Source of the DNA: Ignavibacteria bacterium
Lineage (GTDB): Bacteria; Bacteroidota; Ignavibacteria; Ignavibacteriales; Ignavibacteriaceae
DNA length: 64,000 bases
Assembly: GCA_017302895.1 (NCBI GenBank)
Contig: JAFLBV010000001.1
Coordinates: forward strand, 1,240,001-1,304,000
Reading direction: 5' to 3'
The position numbers and the translations under genes are program-made. Below are positions 1-7,147 of this stretch, piece after piece. The notes beneath the pieces were generated by a model. The model did not search any database and was not told where the DNA came from. It worked only from the letters and a program-made list of their open reading frames with translations. Position 1 is the stretch's first letter; each line of letters starts with the position of its first letter.

Positions 1-547
1 TAACAAATGCAAACATAATCAAAGGGATTGCGATAAAAAGAGAACCAATCCAGGGAAGGGATGTGGCGTTGATGTTGAGTAGCTGTTTGCTGCCAAGTAA
101 CGGTGGCTGGTAGCTCATACCCGGCACTTTAATGGGTGCATTGGGATTCAAATCATGTCCGTAATCGTATTCCCACATATAAAAATCGTACATGCCTGCC
201 AAACCCAGCAGAATAATGGCTATCGACAGAAAAAGAAGTGCTTTCGAACCGCCTTTCCATGCAACCAGGAGTCCTGAAAATGTGAGTATAACTATTATGT
301 AAGGCATTATCCTGAGTTCAGGGATAGACTCTTCATCTATGGTTTTCATCCCGATGTAGTGATTTAATCCGTTCAGGGTGTTCAGATCGTTTGGTCCCTC
401 GCCTGTGATTTTATTTATCCAGATGTATAGCCCCATTCCTTCAGGATACTGAGGTGCCTGAATATCTATCTTCCAGATTGGGAAAAGGAATGTTCCAAGA
501 AGAAGAAGTGAGGCAAAGGCTGATAAATATTTTGATTTCGTTTTCAT
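1..547 (-). CDS. nos-locus integral membrane protein (partial)
   Basis: Reading the minus strand from ATG at 547 gives an open frame of about 182 codons that runs off the window start, so the C-terminus is missing. The product begins MKTKSKYLSAFASLLLLG, followed by a short extracytoplasmic stretch with the words QAPQYPEGMGLYIW, and then at least three more hydrophobic segments. It lies 65 bases downstream of nosZ on the same strand. Its place matches that of the NosB-type membrane protein found after clade II nosZ genes, and similar proteins precede nosL in Bacteroidota. I infer a role in N2O reduction by position only; NosB homology is not shown by a motif I can name. Confidence 0.7.
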   Translation of the reverse strand, partial: MKTKSKYLSAFASLLLLGTFLFPIWKIDIQAPQYPEGMGLYIWINKITGEGPNDLNTLNGLNHYIGMKTIDEESIPELRIMPYIIVILTFSGLLVAWKGGSKALLFLSIAIILLGLAGMYDFYMWEYDYGHDLNPNAPIKVPGMSYQPPLLGSKQLLNINATSLPWIGSLFIAIPLIMFAFV

Positions 548-567
548 TGTTATGTCTTAAATAGTTT

Positions 568-604
568 GGGAGGAGTCAAATAATCAGGTCAGGTGACTCC
601 TCCC
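568..604 (-). terminator. Strong intercistronic hairpin after nosZ
   Basis: GGGAGGAGTCA at 568-578 and TGACTCCTCCC at 594-604 form a perfect 11-bp GC-rich stem with a 15-base loop, nine bases beyond the nosZ stop. No clear U-run follows on the minus strand, so it may attenuate transcription into the next gene or protect the nosZ mRNA 3' end rather than fully terminate. Confidence 0.6.
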
Positions 605-612
605 GGAGAAGT

Positions 613-2565
613 TTATTTTCCTGTTCCAAATGCCAGAGGTACATTCGAACCCTGAGGCGAAACCCTGGCATATCCCGACATTTCCTGATGGAGAGCCGAG
701 CAAAAATCAGAGCAGTAGAACGGATATATTCCCGGTTGTTTTGGCTCCCACAGTATGGTTCTTGTCTCTCCCGGCATCACAAGGAGTTCGGAATTTGTCA
801 TCCCTTTGATGGCAAAACCATGGGGGACATCCCAGTCCTGTTCGAGGTTCGTTACATGGAAATAAACTTTGTCGCCAACTTTGATACCCTCGATGTTATC
901 AGGATTGAAGTGGCTTCTGGAAGCTGTCATGTAAACTCTGACAATATTTCCTTCCCTGACGACTTTGGCATTTTTTTCCGATTTTGTAGCGTAGGGGTTG
1001 CCATTGTCCTCGTTTTTGTAAATTTTCATGAAGTCTTTTCTCAGGATCGAGGCTTCAATTCCCTGTGCATAGTGGGGTTCACCTGTGGTAGGGAAGTCGA
1101 GCAAAAGTTTCATCTTGTCACCACTTATGTCGATTAGTTGAGCCGACTGGGTAAGCGAAGGTCCCGTGGGGAGATATCTGTCCTTGGTGATTTTATTGAG
1201 GGCAATAAGATATTTTCCGAACGGTTTTTTTGTATCTCCACCCATCACAAGGAGATGTCCTATTGAATAATAAACGGGGATGCGATCAACCACTTCCCAT
1301 GTACCAAGTTTCCATTTCACCACTTCAGAGGAGATAAATGCGGAAGTGTAGGCAAATCCTTTGTCATCAAACTCGGTGTGTAGAGGTCCCAAACCCGGGT
1401 TTTTCACTTCACCTGCGTTGATGTCGGCATATTTCAGAACAGGAATACCGTTGATGTCACCGTCAAACTTTTTATTGTTGATGGCATCCATCATTTTGGT
1501 GAAGGAATGAACGGGGAGAACTGTGGCGAGTTTACCACCCGCTACGATATATTCACCAGTTGGATCGACATCAACTCCGTGAGGTGATTTTGGAGTCGGC
1601 AGAAAGTAGATCATTCCGGGACAGTCTTTTGGGTCGAGAATTTTCACTGTCTTTATGTTTTCCGACTTGGCAACTCTTGTTTTTTCATCGACAAAATTGT
1701 GGTAGTAGTCAGCGGGCATATCTTTGGCTTTTCCTGCTTTCAGATACTCTTCTGCTTTTTTCCAGTTTACGGCTGCAATAAAATCCTTGTCATTTTTTGA
1801 AGCATTGATTTCGAGCAGAGTGTTTGCCTGTTCAGAATTGTAGGAAGTGAAGAAAGCCCAACCGTGTGAAGGGCCTTTTCCCGCACGGGCGAGATCGTAG
1901 TTGAATCCGGGTGCAAGAATTTGAAATTCAAGATTCATTCTTCCGTTTTCCGGTGCCACTTTAATAAATGAGATGGTTCCTTTGAAGTTTTCTTTGTAGG
2001 ACTTTATGTCCACATCTTCATTTGGGATGGGGAGGGAAAATCGTGTTGATGCCACCACATATTCAGAATTTTCAGTGGTAAATGGTGAACCATGGTTGCC
2101 TGCTGAGTTCGGAATTTCAATTATTTCGGCAGTTTCAAAGTCTTTAAGGTCGAGTCTGGCTATTCTTGGGGTGTTGTTTGCATTGATGAAGAGCCACTTG
2201 CCGTCAGCCATTCCCTCTTTTTGTGAGAGCGATGGGTGGTGGGCATCATCCCATGGAATAAATCCATGAGAAGTGTTCAACATTGCTTTGGTTTCTTCCG
2301 AATAACCATAACCTGTCTCGGGATTCTGGGAAAAAACGGGAATGATTTTGAACAATCTTCCCGAAGGGATTCCGTAAACTGAGACCTGACCGCTAAACCC
2401 GCCCGACATGAAAGTATAAAATTCATCATACTCTCCGGGCTTTACATAAACACGCTGAGGGGCATCGCCTGTATCGAGAGCTGACGAGGATTTCCCGCAT
2501 CCGGTAATCAGTATCACCGGGAGGATAAATGCTGCAACCAGCAAAAATTGGATCATCTTTTTCAT
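613..2565 (-). CDS. nosZ: Nitrous oxide reductase NosZ, clade II, predicted lipoprotein
   Basis: This is the copper enzyme that reduces N2O to N2 in the periplasm. The 650-residue length fits the family. Residues 1-22 are a hydrophobic signal ending in a lipobox (LITGC, Cys23), so the protein is probably Sec-exported and lipid-anchored, unlike the Tat-exported clade I enzymes. The catalytic copper (CuZ) region starts with the DDAHH pair (His109-His110). The C-terminal cupredoxin CuA site reads C-SDF-C-SAL-H-QE-M (Cys618, Cys622, His626, Met629), with an earlier ligand in the VPHGF word near residue 583. It is the second gene of the locus, 20 bases after the cytochrome c gene, which may donate electrons. 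Confidence 0.97.
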   Translation of the reverse strand: MKKMIQFLLVAAFILPVILITGCGKSSSALDTGDAPQRVYVKPGEYDEFYTFMSGGFSGQVSVYGIPSGRLFKIIPVFSQNPETGYGYSEETKAMLNTSHGFIPWDDAHHPSLSQKEGMADGKWLFINANNTPRIARLDLKDFETAEIIEIPNSAGNHGSPFTTENSEYVVASTRFSLPIPNEDVDIKSYKENFKGTISFIKVAPENGRMNLEFQILAPGFNYDLARAGKGPSHGWAFFTSYNSEQANTLLEINASKNDKDFIAAVNWKKAEEYLKAGKAKDMPADYYHNFVDEKTRVAKSENIKTVKILDPKDCPGMIYFLPTPKSPHGVDVDPTGEYIVAGGKLATVLPVHSFTKMMDAINNKKFDGDINGIPVLKYADINAGEVKNPGLGPLHTEFDDKGFAYTSAFISSEVVKWKLGTWEVVDRIPVYYSIGHLLVMGGDTKKPFGKYLIALNKITKDRYLPTGPSLTQSAQLIDISGDKMKLLLDFPTTGEPHYAQGIEASILRKDFMKIYKNEDNGNPYATKSEKNAKVVREGNIVRVYMTASRSHFNPDNIEGIKVGDKVYFHVTNLEQDWDVPHGFAIKGMTNSELLVMPGETRTILWEPKQPGIYPFYCSDFCSALHQEMSGYARVSPQGSNVPLAFGTGK

Positions 2566-2585
2566 GATATTGCCTTCGGTTAAGT

Positions 2586-3092
2586 TTATTTGGGTTTGTT
2601 TACTGATCTGAAATATTCCAGTACTGCCAAGGCATCATCTTTTGTAAGATTTTGTGAAGGCATTTGTGTCATGTATTGTGCAAGCATCTTCTGAGCTTCA
2701 GGATGTTTTTTCAACATCTCTTCGGGATTCAACATCATGTTTACGATGTATTCGGGAGATCTTCTGCTCGTCACATCCCGCTGGGGAGGACCTGTGTATT
2801 TTTCATCGAGTTTGTGGCAGGCAGAGCACTTTTCATTGAAAATCTTTTCACCTTTTGAAGCTTTTGCAAGGTCGATTTCTCCCAGGGTGAGCTTCTCTTT
2901 GACGGGACCAATCCCATTCTCGAGTTCGAAATCCGAGAGGCCAGAGGTGTTTGCAGCAACCTGTTCTTCACTTCCCGCAGCATTTGATTTCTTTTTAGCC
3001 TGCGAATCTCCGCCTCCACAGCCGGCGATTCCTGCAACTATTACCATAAACATTACGAAAAAGAATACTGAATAAATTGATTTGATAGACAT
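2586..3092 (-). CDS. Lipoprotein c-type cytochrome of the nos operon
   Basis: A 168-residue monoheme cytochrome c. It has a signal peptide ending in a lipobox (GIAGC, Cys25), a lysine/glutamine-rich linker to about residue 55, and one CSACH heme site (Cys89, Cys92, His93). A methionine in the MTQMPSQNL segment is the likely sixth ligand. An AAGGAG ribosome site precedes the ATG. It is the first gene of the nos unit, directly behind the operator and promoter, so electron delivery to NosZ is the natural inference. Small lipoprotein cytochromes are common in clade II nos clusters. The exact partner is not shown. Confidence 0.9.
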   Translation of the reverse strand: MSIKSIYSVFFFVMFMVIVAGIAGCGGGDSQAKKKSNAAGSEEQVAANTSGLSDFELENGIGPVKEKLTLGEIDLAKASKGEKIFNEKCSACHKLDEKYTGPPQRDVTSRRSPEYIVNMMLNPEEMLKKHPEAQKMLAQYMTQMPSQNLTKDDALAVLEYFRSVNKPK

Positions 3093-3108
3093 GTTGTCTC
3101 CTTTATGA

Positions 3109-3130
3109 AAACGGATAAAAAAGTCTGATT
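3109..3130 (-). promoter_or_regulatory. Proximal copy of nos operator
   Basis: This 22-base site differs from the palindrome at 3240-3261 at two positions in its left arm; the shared part is GATAAAAAAGTCTGATT. It ends 16 bases before the cytochrome c ATG and abuts its ribosome-binding site. I infer a second binding site for the same regulator. Confidence 0.5.
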
Positions 3131-3239
3131 ATACTTCAAAATTTTTTCAAACAGATCAGGTAAAGAAGGAAATCGACAAAATCTGAAATTGATTTCTCAT
3201 TTTTTGAGCTGTTTTCAAAGAATCTCCTGTTGAATTTAT

Positions 3240-3261
3240 AATCAGATAAAAAAGTCTGATT
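3240..3261 (-). promoter_or_regulatory. Palindromic operator at the nos promoter
   Basis: AATCAG and CTGATT arms flank a ten-base A-rich centre ending in AGT, an inverted repeat lying exactly where the transcription start should fall. The half-site (AATCAGACT on the minus strand) resembles the GACT-containing half-sites of Rrf2-family regulators (IscR/NsrR type), which would fit a nitric-oxide or iron-sulfur sensing repressor. That family assignment is inference. Confidence 0.55.
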
Positions 3262-3292
3262 CAAATATAGGGTTTTTCCTAACCAATGTCAA
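3262..3292 (-). promoter_or_regulatory. nos operon promoter
   Basis: On the minus strand a consensus TTGACA (3287-3292) lies 17 bases from TATATT (3264-3269), and the latter continues as TATATTTG, also matching the Bacteroidota TAnnTTTG box (3262-3269). The predicted transcript starts inside the adjacent palindrome and has a leader of about 160 bases. Confidence 0.7.
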
Positions 3293-3321
3293 GGATTTTT
3301 TTAAATATTTTTTGGCAGGGG

Positions 3322-3357
3322 ATTATTGGATTACTGCATTATTGCATTACTGCATTA
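3322..3357. repeat. 8-bp tandem repeat upstream of nos promoter
   Basis: Four imperfect copies of ATTACTGC / ATTATTGC (the first reads ATTATTGG) lie between the nos promoter and the divergent membrane protein gene. No function is apparent. Confidence 0.6.
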
Positions 3358-3427
3358 AAAAATGGAACATAATTCAGGATTTTTCCGTAAAATACGACAG
3401 ACAATTTAATAACCTTTGAGGAACAAA

Positions 3428-3862
3428 ATGTTCATCACACTTTTAATCTTTAACTTTCTCGTCAGCTTCCTAACCTGTGCTATCATTGCATATGCATTCA
3501 GGAAACCATTGGATACCATTTTCAACCGTTTGGTGAAGGAAGACATATACATAGCATGGAGCAGGTACATTCTTTTCACAATATTTGTTGTGGGAATCTC
3601 GGGCGGAGTGCGAATCTGGGATCTGGAAAAATACCTGAACACAAACGAAAAAACAGGTGCGTACACCTATTTGTTGACAGATGAGAGATGGGCACTCGAG
3701 ATTTACAGAGCCATCATGGGTACTCTCGAGGCGAACGCCTGGATGCTTCTATTTGTATTTCTTTTTGGACTTGTAGCTTATGTAATCATCAGATTCACAG
3801 AGAGCAATCAGGAAAACAAAGAAAAACAGTTAAAAGCTTTTATGAGAGATAAGGAAGTCTAA
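3428..3862 (+). CDS. Small integral membrane protein, unknown function
   Basis: A 144-residue protein if started at the ATG preceded by TTGAGGAAC; an upstream in-frame TTG at 3416 is less likely because it overlaps that ribosome site. Three hydrophobic helices are visible: residues 1-25, about 45-62 (ILFTIFVVGISGGVRI) and about 105-123. Between the last two is a loop with charged and aromatic residues. The C-terminus is charged (NQENKEKQLKAF). It is divergent from the nos operon and convergent with the GH13 gene. I do not recognise the family. Confidence 0.75.
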   Translation: MFITLLIFNFLVSFLTCAIIAYAFRKPLDTIFNRLVKEDIYIAWSRYILFTIFVVGISGGVRIWDLEKYLNTNEKTGAYTYLLTDERWALEIYRAIMGTLEANAWMLLFVFLFGLVAYVIIRFTESNQENKEKQLKAFMRDKEV

Positions 3863-3869
3863 ATCCTCT

Positions 3870-5774
3870 TTATTTCAAAAGAGTAGCTTTTATTGTCTTC
3901 GTTTCGGCTCCTGCCGTTACTCTTACAAGATATACGCCTGAAGCCATACCATTTGGTGCGAATTCGATTGTATGGCTTCCCGGTTCCTGGGTATCGGAAA
4001 GCAGTCGCTTTACAAAATTTCCTCTGATGTCGTAAACCGACACATCGACAAAAGCCTGTCTGGCTATAGTGTAGTTGATTGTTGTCGAAGGATTAAATGG
4101 ATTGGGGAAATTTTGATACAAATTGAATGAACCCGGATTTTCCGATTCATTTTCGATGCCTGACGGACTGGTCTGAAGTTTAATAATCATTGATCCCTTT
4201 CCCGCCAGTTCACCCGGAATCGCAAAACCTGCAAAACCTCCCTGAAAATTAACTGTAACCTGACCAAGACTTGCTCCAGACTCGAGATCATAAACGAAGA
4301 AATTTCCCGGATCAAGGTTAGACTGGTTCATTGAGACAGTAAAATTGGCGACGGGGAAATCGCTGAAATTGTGAATCACATACACAACCTCATTATCGAG
4401 GTCTCTTCCGAATGAATAAATATTTGCATTTGATGAAGTGCCGGCGCGGTATCCACCTCTGCGAAGGGCTTCCTCTTTGTTGCGAAGATGAATCAGATTT
4501 CTGTAGCGACTCAGAATTGAACCCGGATCGCCTGACATGGTCTGAATATTATTTGTGGTGTAGGGTGTTCCAAGAGCATACCAGGGAGTGCCCGTTGTGA
4601 ATCCGCCGTTTGTCCCCGGTGTCCAGGGCATGGGCCGTCTTTTATTCTGATCCTGACCATATCCATTCATGCCGATCTCTTCACCGTAATAAATAAACGG
4701 AATTCCCGGAAGTGTAAGATACACTGATGCGGCAAGTTTCATCCATTTCTCATTTTGATTGAGGATCCCGTAAACCCTGTCCTGATCGTGATTGCTAAGA
4801 AATGTGGCGTACTGCAACGGCTGATACGATGAAACCACGGATGACACTTTGTTTGCGAGTCCGGCCGGGGCAGAATTTTTTACGGCATTGATGATTGCAG
4901 ATGCAAGATCAAATTCAAAGCACGCGTCAAGTCGCGTACCGTTTGAGTAGGGTACCACCTGTGCAGTTGAAGACCACACTTCGCCTACCACAAACGCATT
5001 CGGATCTACACTTTTATAGTAAGTCCTGAACTCCTGCAGAAACGAAAATGTTGCCGGCACATGTTCCATTATCTGACCGTTTTCAAAAAGGTGTTTTATG
5101 GCGTCAAGTCTGAATCCGTCAACATTCAGAGTATCGAGCCAGTAACGGACGATGTTAAACATATCATTCTTAACGGGCGCGTAGCTGTAGTCGAGGTCGG
5201 GCATTCCGCTGGAGAACATCCCAAAATAGTAGTTGCTGTTGAATGGATGCCAAACGGTCTGTCCCCAGGTTCCTGTGTAACCGGGATTCGTGTTTCGCCA
5301 GATATAATAGTTCCTATAAGGCGAGGAAGGATCGGTTGAAGCGGCGAACCATGGATTTTGTCTTGAAGTGTGGTTCATAACCAGATCGATAATTACTTTT
5401 ATTCCCCGTTGGTGTGCTTTTACAAGAAATTCCTTGAAATCGTTCATTGTTCCGTAGTCTGAAGCAATTCCTCTGTAGTCATTCACATCGTAACCGTGAT
5501 AACTTGGAGATGGATTTATCGGCATAAGCCATATACCCGTGATTCCAAGATCGGTTTTTGTGTTCGGGTCGCCATCGTTCAGATAATCCAGTTTTTGTAT
5601 CAATCCCCGGAAATCTCCCTTGCCATCTCCGTTTGCATCATAGAAACTTCTTACGAAAATTTCATAAAACACTGCATCGTTCCACCAGTTTCCGGGTGTT
5701 TGTGATCGGAGTGTTGCAGGTAGAAAAAGAAGTGAAAGCAGGAAGAGAATTTTAAGGAATTTTAAGGATTTCAT
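3870..5774 (-). CDS. Secreted GH13 alpha-amylase family enzyme with T9SS domain
   Basis: A glycoside hydrolase family 13 enzyme acting on alpha-glucans, of about 634 residues from the ATG at 5774; a TTG six codons upstream is possible. A signal peptide is followed by the (beta/alpha)8 barrel. Conserved regions are visible: DLVMNH, GFRLDAIKH (nucleophile Asp about 224), VGEVW (acid/base Glu about 265) and FLSNHDQ (Asp about 330). The DANGDGKGDF word resembles a calcium-binding loop seen in this subfamily. The last 80 residues carry NFPNPFNPST and end in KATLLK, the T9SS type A sorting domain, so the enzyme should be surface-attached or released. Substrate choice (starch, pullulan or oligosaccharides) cannot be settled. 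Confidence 0.93.
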   Translation of the reverse strand: MKSLKFLKILFLLSLLFLPATLRSQTPGNWWNDAVFYEIFVRSFYDANGDGKGDFRGLIQKLDYLNDGDPNTKTDLGITGIWLMPINPSPSYHGYDVNDYRGIASDYGTMNDFKEFLVKAHQRGIKVIIDLVMNHTSRQNPWFAASTDPSSPYRNYYIWRNTNPGYTGTWGQTVWHPFNSNYYFGMFSSGMPDLDYSYAPVKNDMFNIVRYWLDTLNVDGFRLDAIKHLFENGQIMEHVPATFSFLQEFRTYYKSVDPNAFVVGEVWSSTAQVVPYSNGTRLDACFEFDLASAIINAVKNSAPAGLANKVSSVVSSYQPLQYATFLSNHDQDRVYGILNQNEKWMKLAASVYLTLPGIPFIYYGEEIGMNGYGQDQNKRRPMPWTPGTNGGFTTGTPWYALGTPYTTNNIQTMSGDPGSILSRYRNLIHLRNKEEALRRGGYRAGTSSNANIYSFGRDLDNEVVYVIHNFSDFPVANFTVSMNQSNLDPGNFFVYDLESGASLGQVTVNFQGGFAGFAIPGELAGKGSMIIKLQTSPSGIENESENPGSFNLYQNFPNPFNPSTTINYTIARQAFVDVSVYDIRGNFVKRLLSDTQEPGSHTIEFAPNGMASGVYLVRVTAGAETKTIKATLLK

Positions 5775-5847
5775 TTTAGTGCCAAGGTTCAAAAAATATC
5801 GACTGCATAAATACTAAATTTCTACACTATATAAAAGGTGAAATGGT

Positions 5848-5855
5848 TAGTTTTG
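5848..5855 (+). promoter_or_regulatory. Candidate TAnnTTTG promoter box
   Basis: TAGTTTTG lies 24 bases before the EamA-family start. No clear -33 element. Confidence 0.3.
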
Positions 5856-5878
5856 CAATTTGGAATAATTGAAGTGCA

Positions 5879-6763
5879 ATGAAAAAACATCTCCGTTCCG
5901 ACAGTAAAGTTTTCCCGTTTCTCTCCCTTATTGTTTTGGCAGTGATTTGGGGCAGTTCTTTCATTTTGATGAAAAGGGGACTTGAGGCTTATTCGCCCAT
6001 TCAGGTGGGAGCGCTGAGGGTTGTTCTCTCTGCTTTGGTGTTGTTGCCTGTTGCCTGGAAACATCATCACCAGTTTCTCAGAAAATACTGGAAGCACTTC
6101 CTCTTTTTCGCTTGTGTGACCAATCTCCTGCCGGCAATCCTTTTTGCACAGGCACAATCGCAGATATCCAGTTCGCTCGCTGGAATTCTTAACAGCATGA
6201 CTCCGATTTTCACATTTGGAATTGGAATCATTTTTTTCGCTTCGCCATTCAAAGTAAATCAGGCAGCAGGACTGATAATGGGAATTGCAGGCTCTGTGAT
6301 GTTGATTCTTTTCAGTGGCGGCGGACTCGGTAATATTAACTATTACGCTCTATTTGTCGTATTGGCAACCATGTTTTATGGTATGGGAAACAACTTTCTC
6401 AGGAAGCACTTTATGGGAATTCCACCCGTTGCTTTGACTGCAGTTTCTTTTTTAACCGTTCTTCCCGTCGCATTCACAATCCTGGTATTAGCAGGATTTT
6501 TCGGGACAGTTACAACGCATCCTTTGGCGATGCAATCCCTCGGATATATCTTTATCCTTGCAATCGTCGGAACCGCCATGTCGCTCATTCTGTTCAACAA
6601 ACTGATTCAAACAACCTCAGCGGTTTTTGCATCAACCGTTACTTACCTGATACCGATTGTTGCCGTAGCGTGGGGCTTGCTTGATGGTGAGACCATCTCA
6701 ATAATGCACATTGGAGGATTGATACTTATCATCTCGGGTATATGGTTTGTAAGTAAGGGATGA
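5879..6763 (+). CDS. EamA-family (DMT) transporter
   Basis: A 294-residue inner-membrane protein of the drug/metabolite transporter superfamily. Ten hydrophobic helices form two related EamA halves: the first contains the typical VIWGSSFILMKRGL start and the second starts near ALFVVLATMFYGMGNNFLRK. It ends in the usual LILIISGIWFVSK. Such proteins export amino acids, nucleobases or other metabolites; the substrate cannot be read from sequence. It stands alone, divergent from the GH13 gene and followed by repeat DNA. Confidence 0.92.
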   Translation: MKKHLRSDSKVFPFLSLIVLAVIWGSSFILMKRGLEAYSPIQVGALRVVLSALVLLPVAWKHHHQFLRKYWKHFLFFACVTNLLPAILFAQAQSQISSSLAGILNSMTPIFTFGIGIIFFASPFKVNQAAGLIMGIAGSVMLILFSGGGLGNINYYALFVVLATMFYGMGNNFLRKHFMGIPPVALTAVSFLTVLPVAFTILVLAGFFGTVTTHPLAMQSLGYIFILAIVGTAMSLILFNKLIQTTSAVFASTVTYLIPIVAVAWGLLDGETISIMHIGGLILIISGIWFVSKG

Positions 6764-6764
6764 A

Positions 6765-6842
6765 ATTGAGAGGGCTGGATTTTGAGGGTTGAATACTTGA
6801 GGGCTGAAGGCTGAATTTTTGAAGACAGAGGATTGAATTTTT
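6765..6842. repeat. GAGGGCTGAA-type low-complexity repeat
   Basis: Irregular repeats of GAGGGCTGA / GAAGGCTGAA / GAGGGTTGAA fill the DNA just after the EamA gene. The same words recur at 49199-49288. No open frame or promoter is visible. Confidence 0.6.
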
Positions 6843-6914
6843 TAGGATGCAGATCCGCCACTGCGGACCCGGTACACGCAGATTTCACAGATTTGCGCGG
6901 AGAGGGTTGAATTG

Positions 6915-7110
6915 TAACACGGATTCCACAGATTTAACACGGATTCCACGGAAGATGAACAAACCCTGATTTTGGAAAAGGAGCGACAATCGTCTCGATT
7001 GTCCTAACGACAAGTGATACCCCTCGTCGACATATTTTTGAACACGATAATCAAGATGAAAAATGATGGAAAGGATAATACCCTCGTAGCGGGGTTACAG
7101 GTTCGCAGAG
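6915..7110. repeat. Dispersed intergenic element, copy 1
   Basis: About 196 bases that match 47194-47390 over their whole length. Parts in order: two ACACGGATTCCAC units; a perfect hairpin GACAATCG-TCT-CGATTGTC (6985-7003); the shared words TTTTTGAACACGATAATC and AAGATGAA; and a single hairpin motif ending GCGGGGTTACAGGTTCG (7081-7106). It is non-coding and ends just before the AAA-ATPase gene. It may be a miniature mobile or structured-RNA element. Confidence 0.75.
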
Positions 7111-7147
7111 AAATTTGTTATATTCGTATAAGAACAAAGCTAAATTT

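Noticed and set aside
688..1137. 149-residue plus-strand open frame
   Set aside because: Antisense to the NosZ C-terminal region, where the CuA motif is unambiguous.
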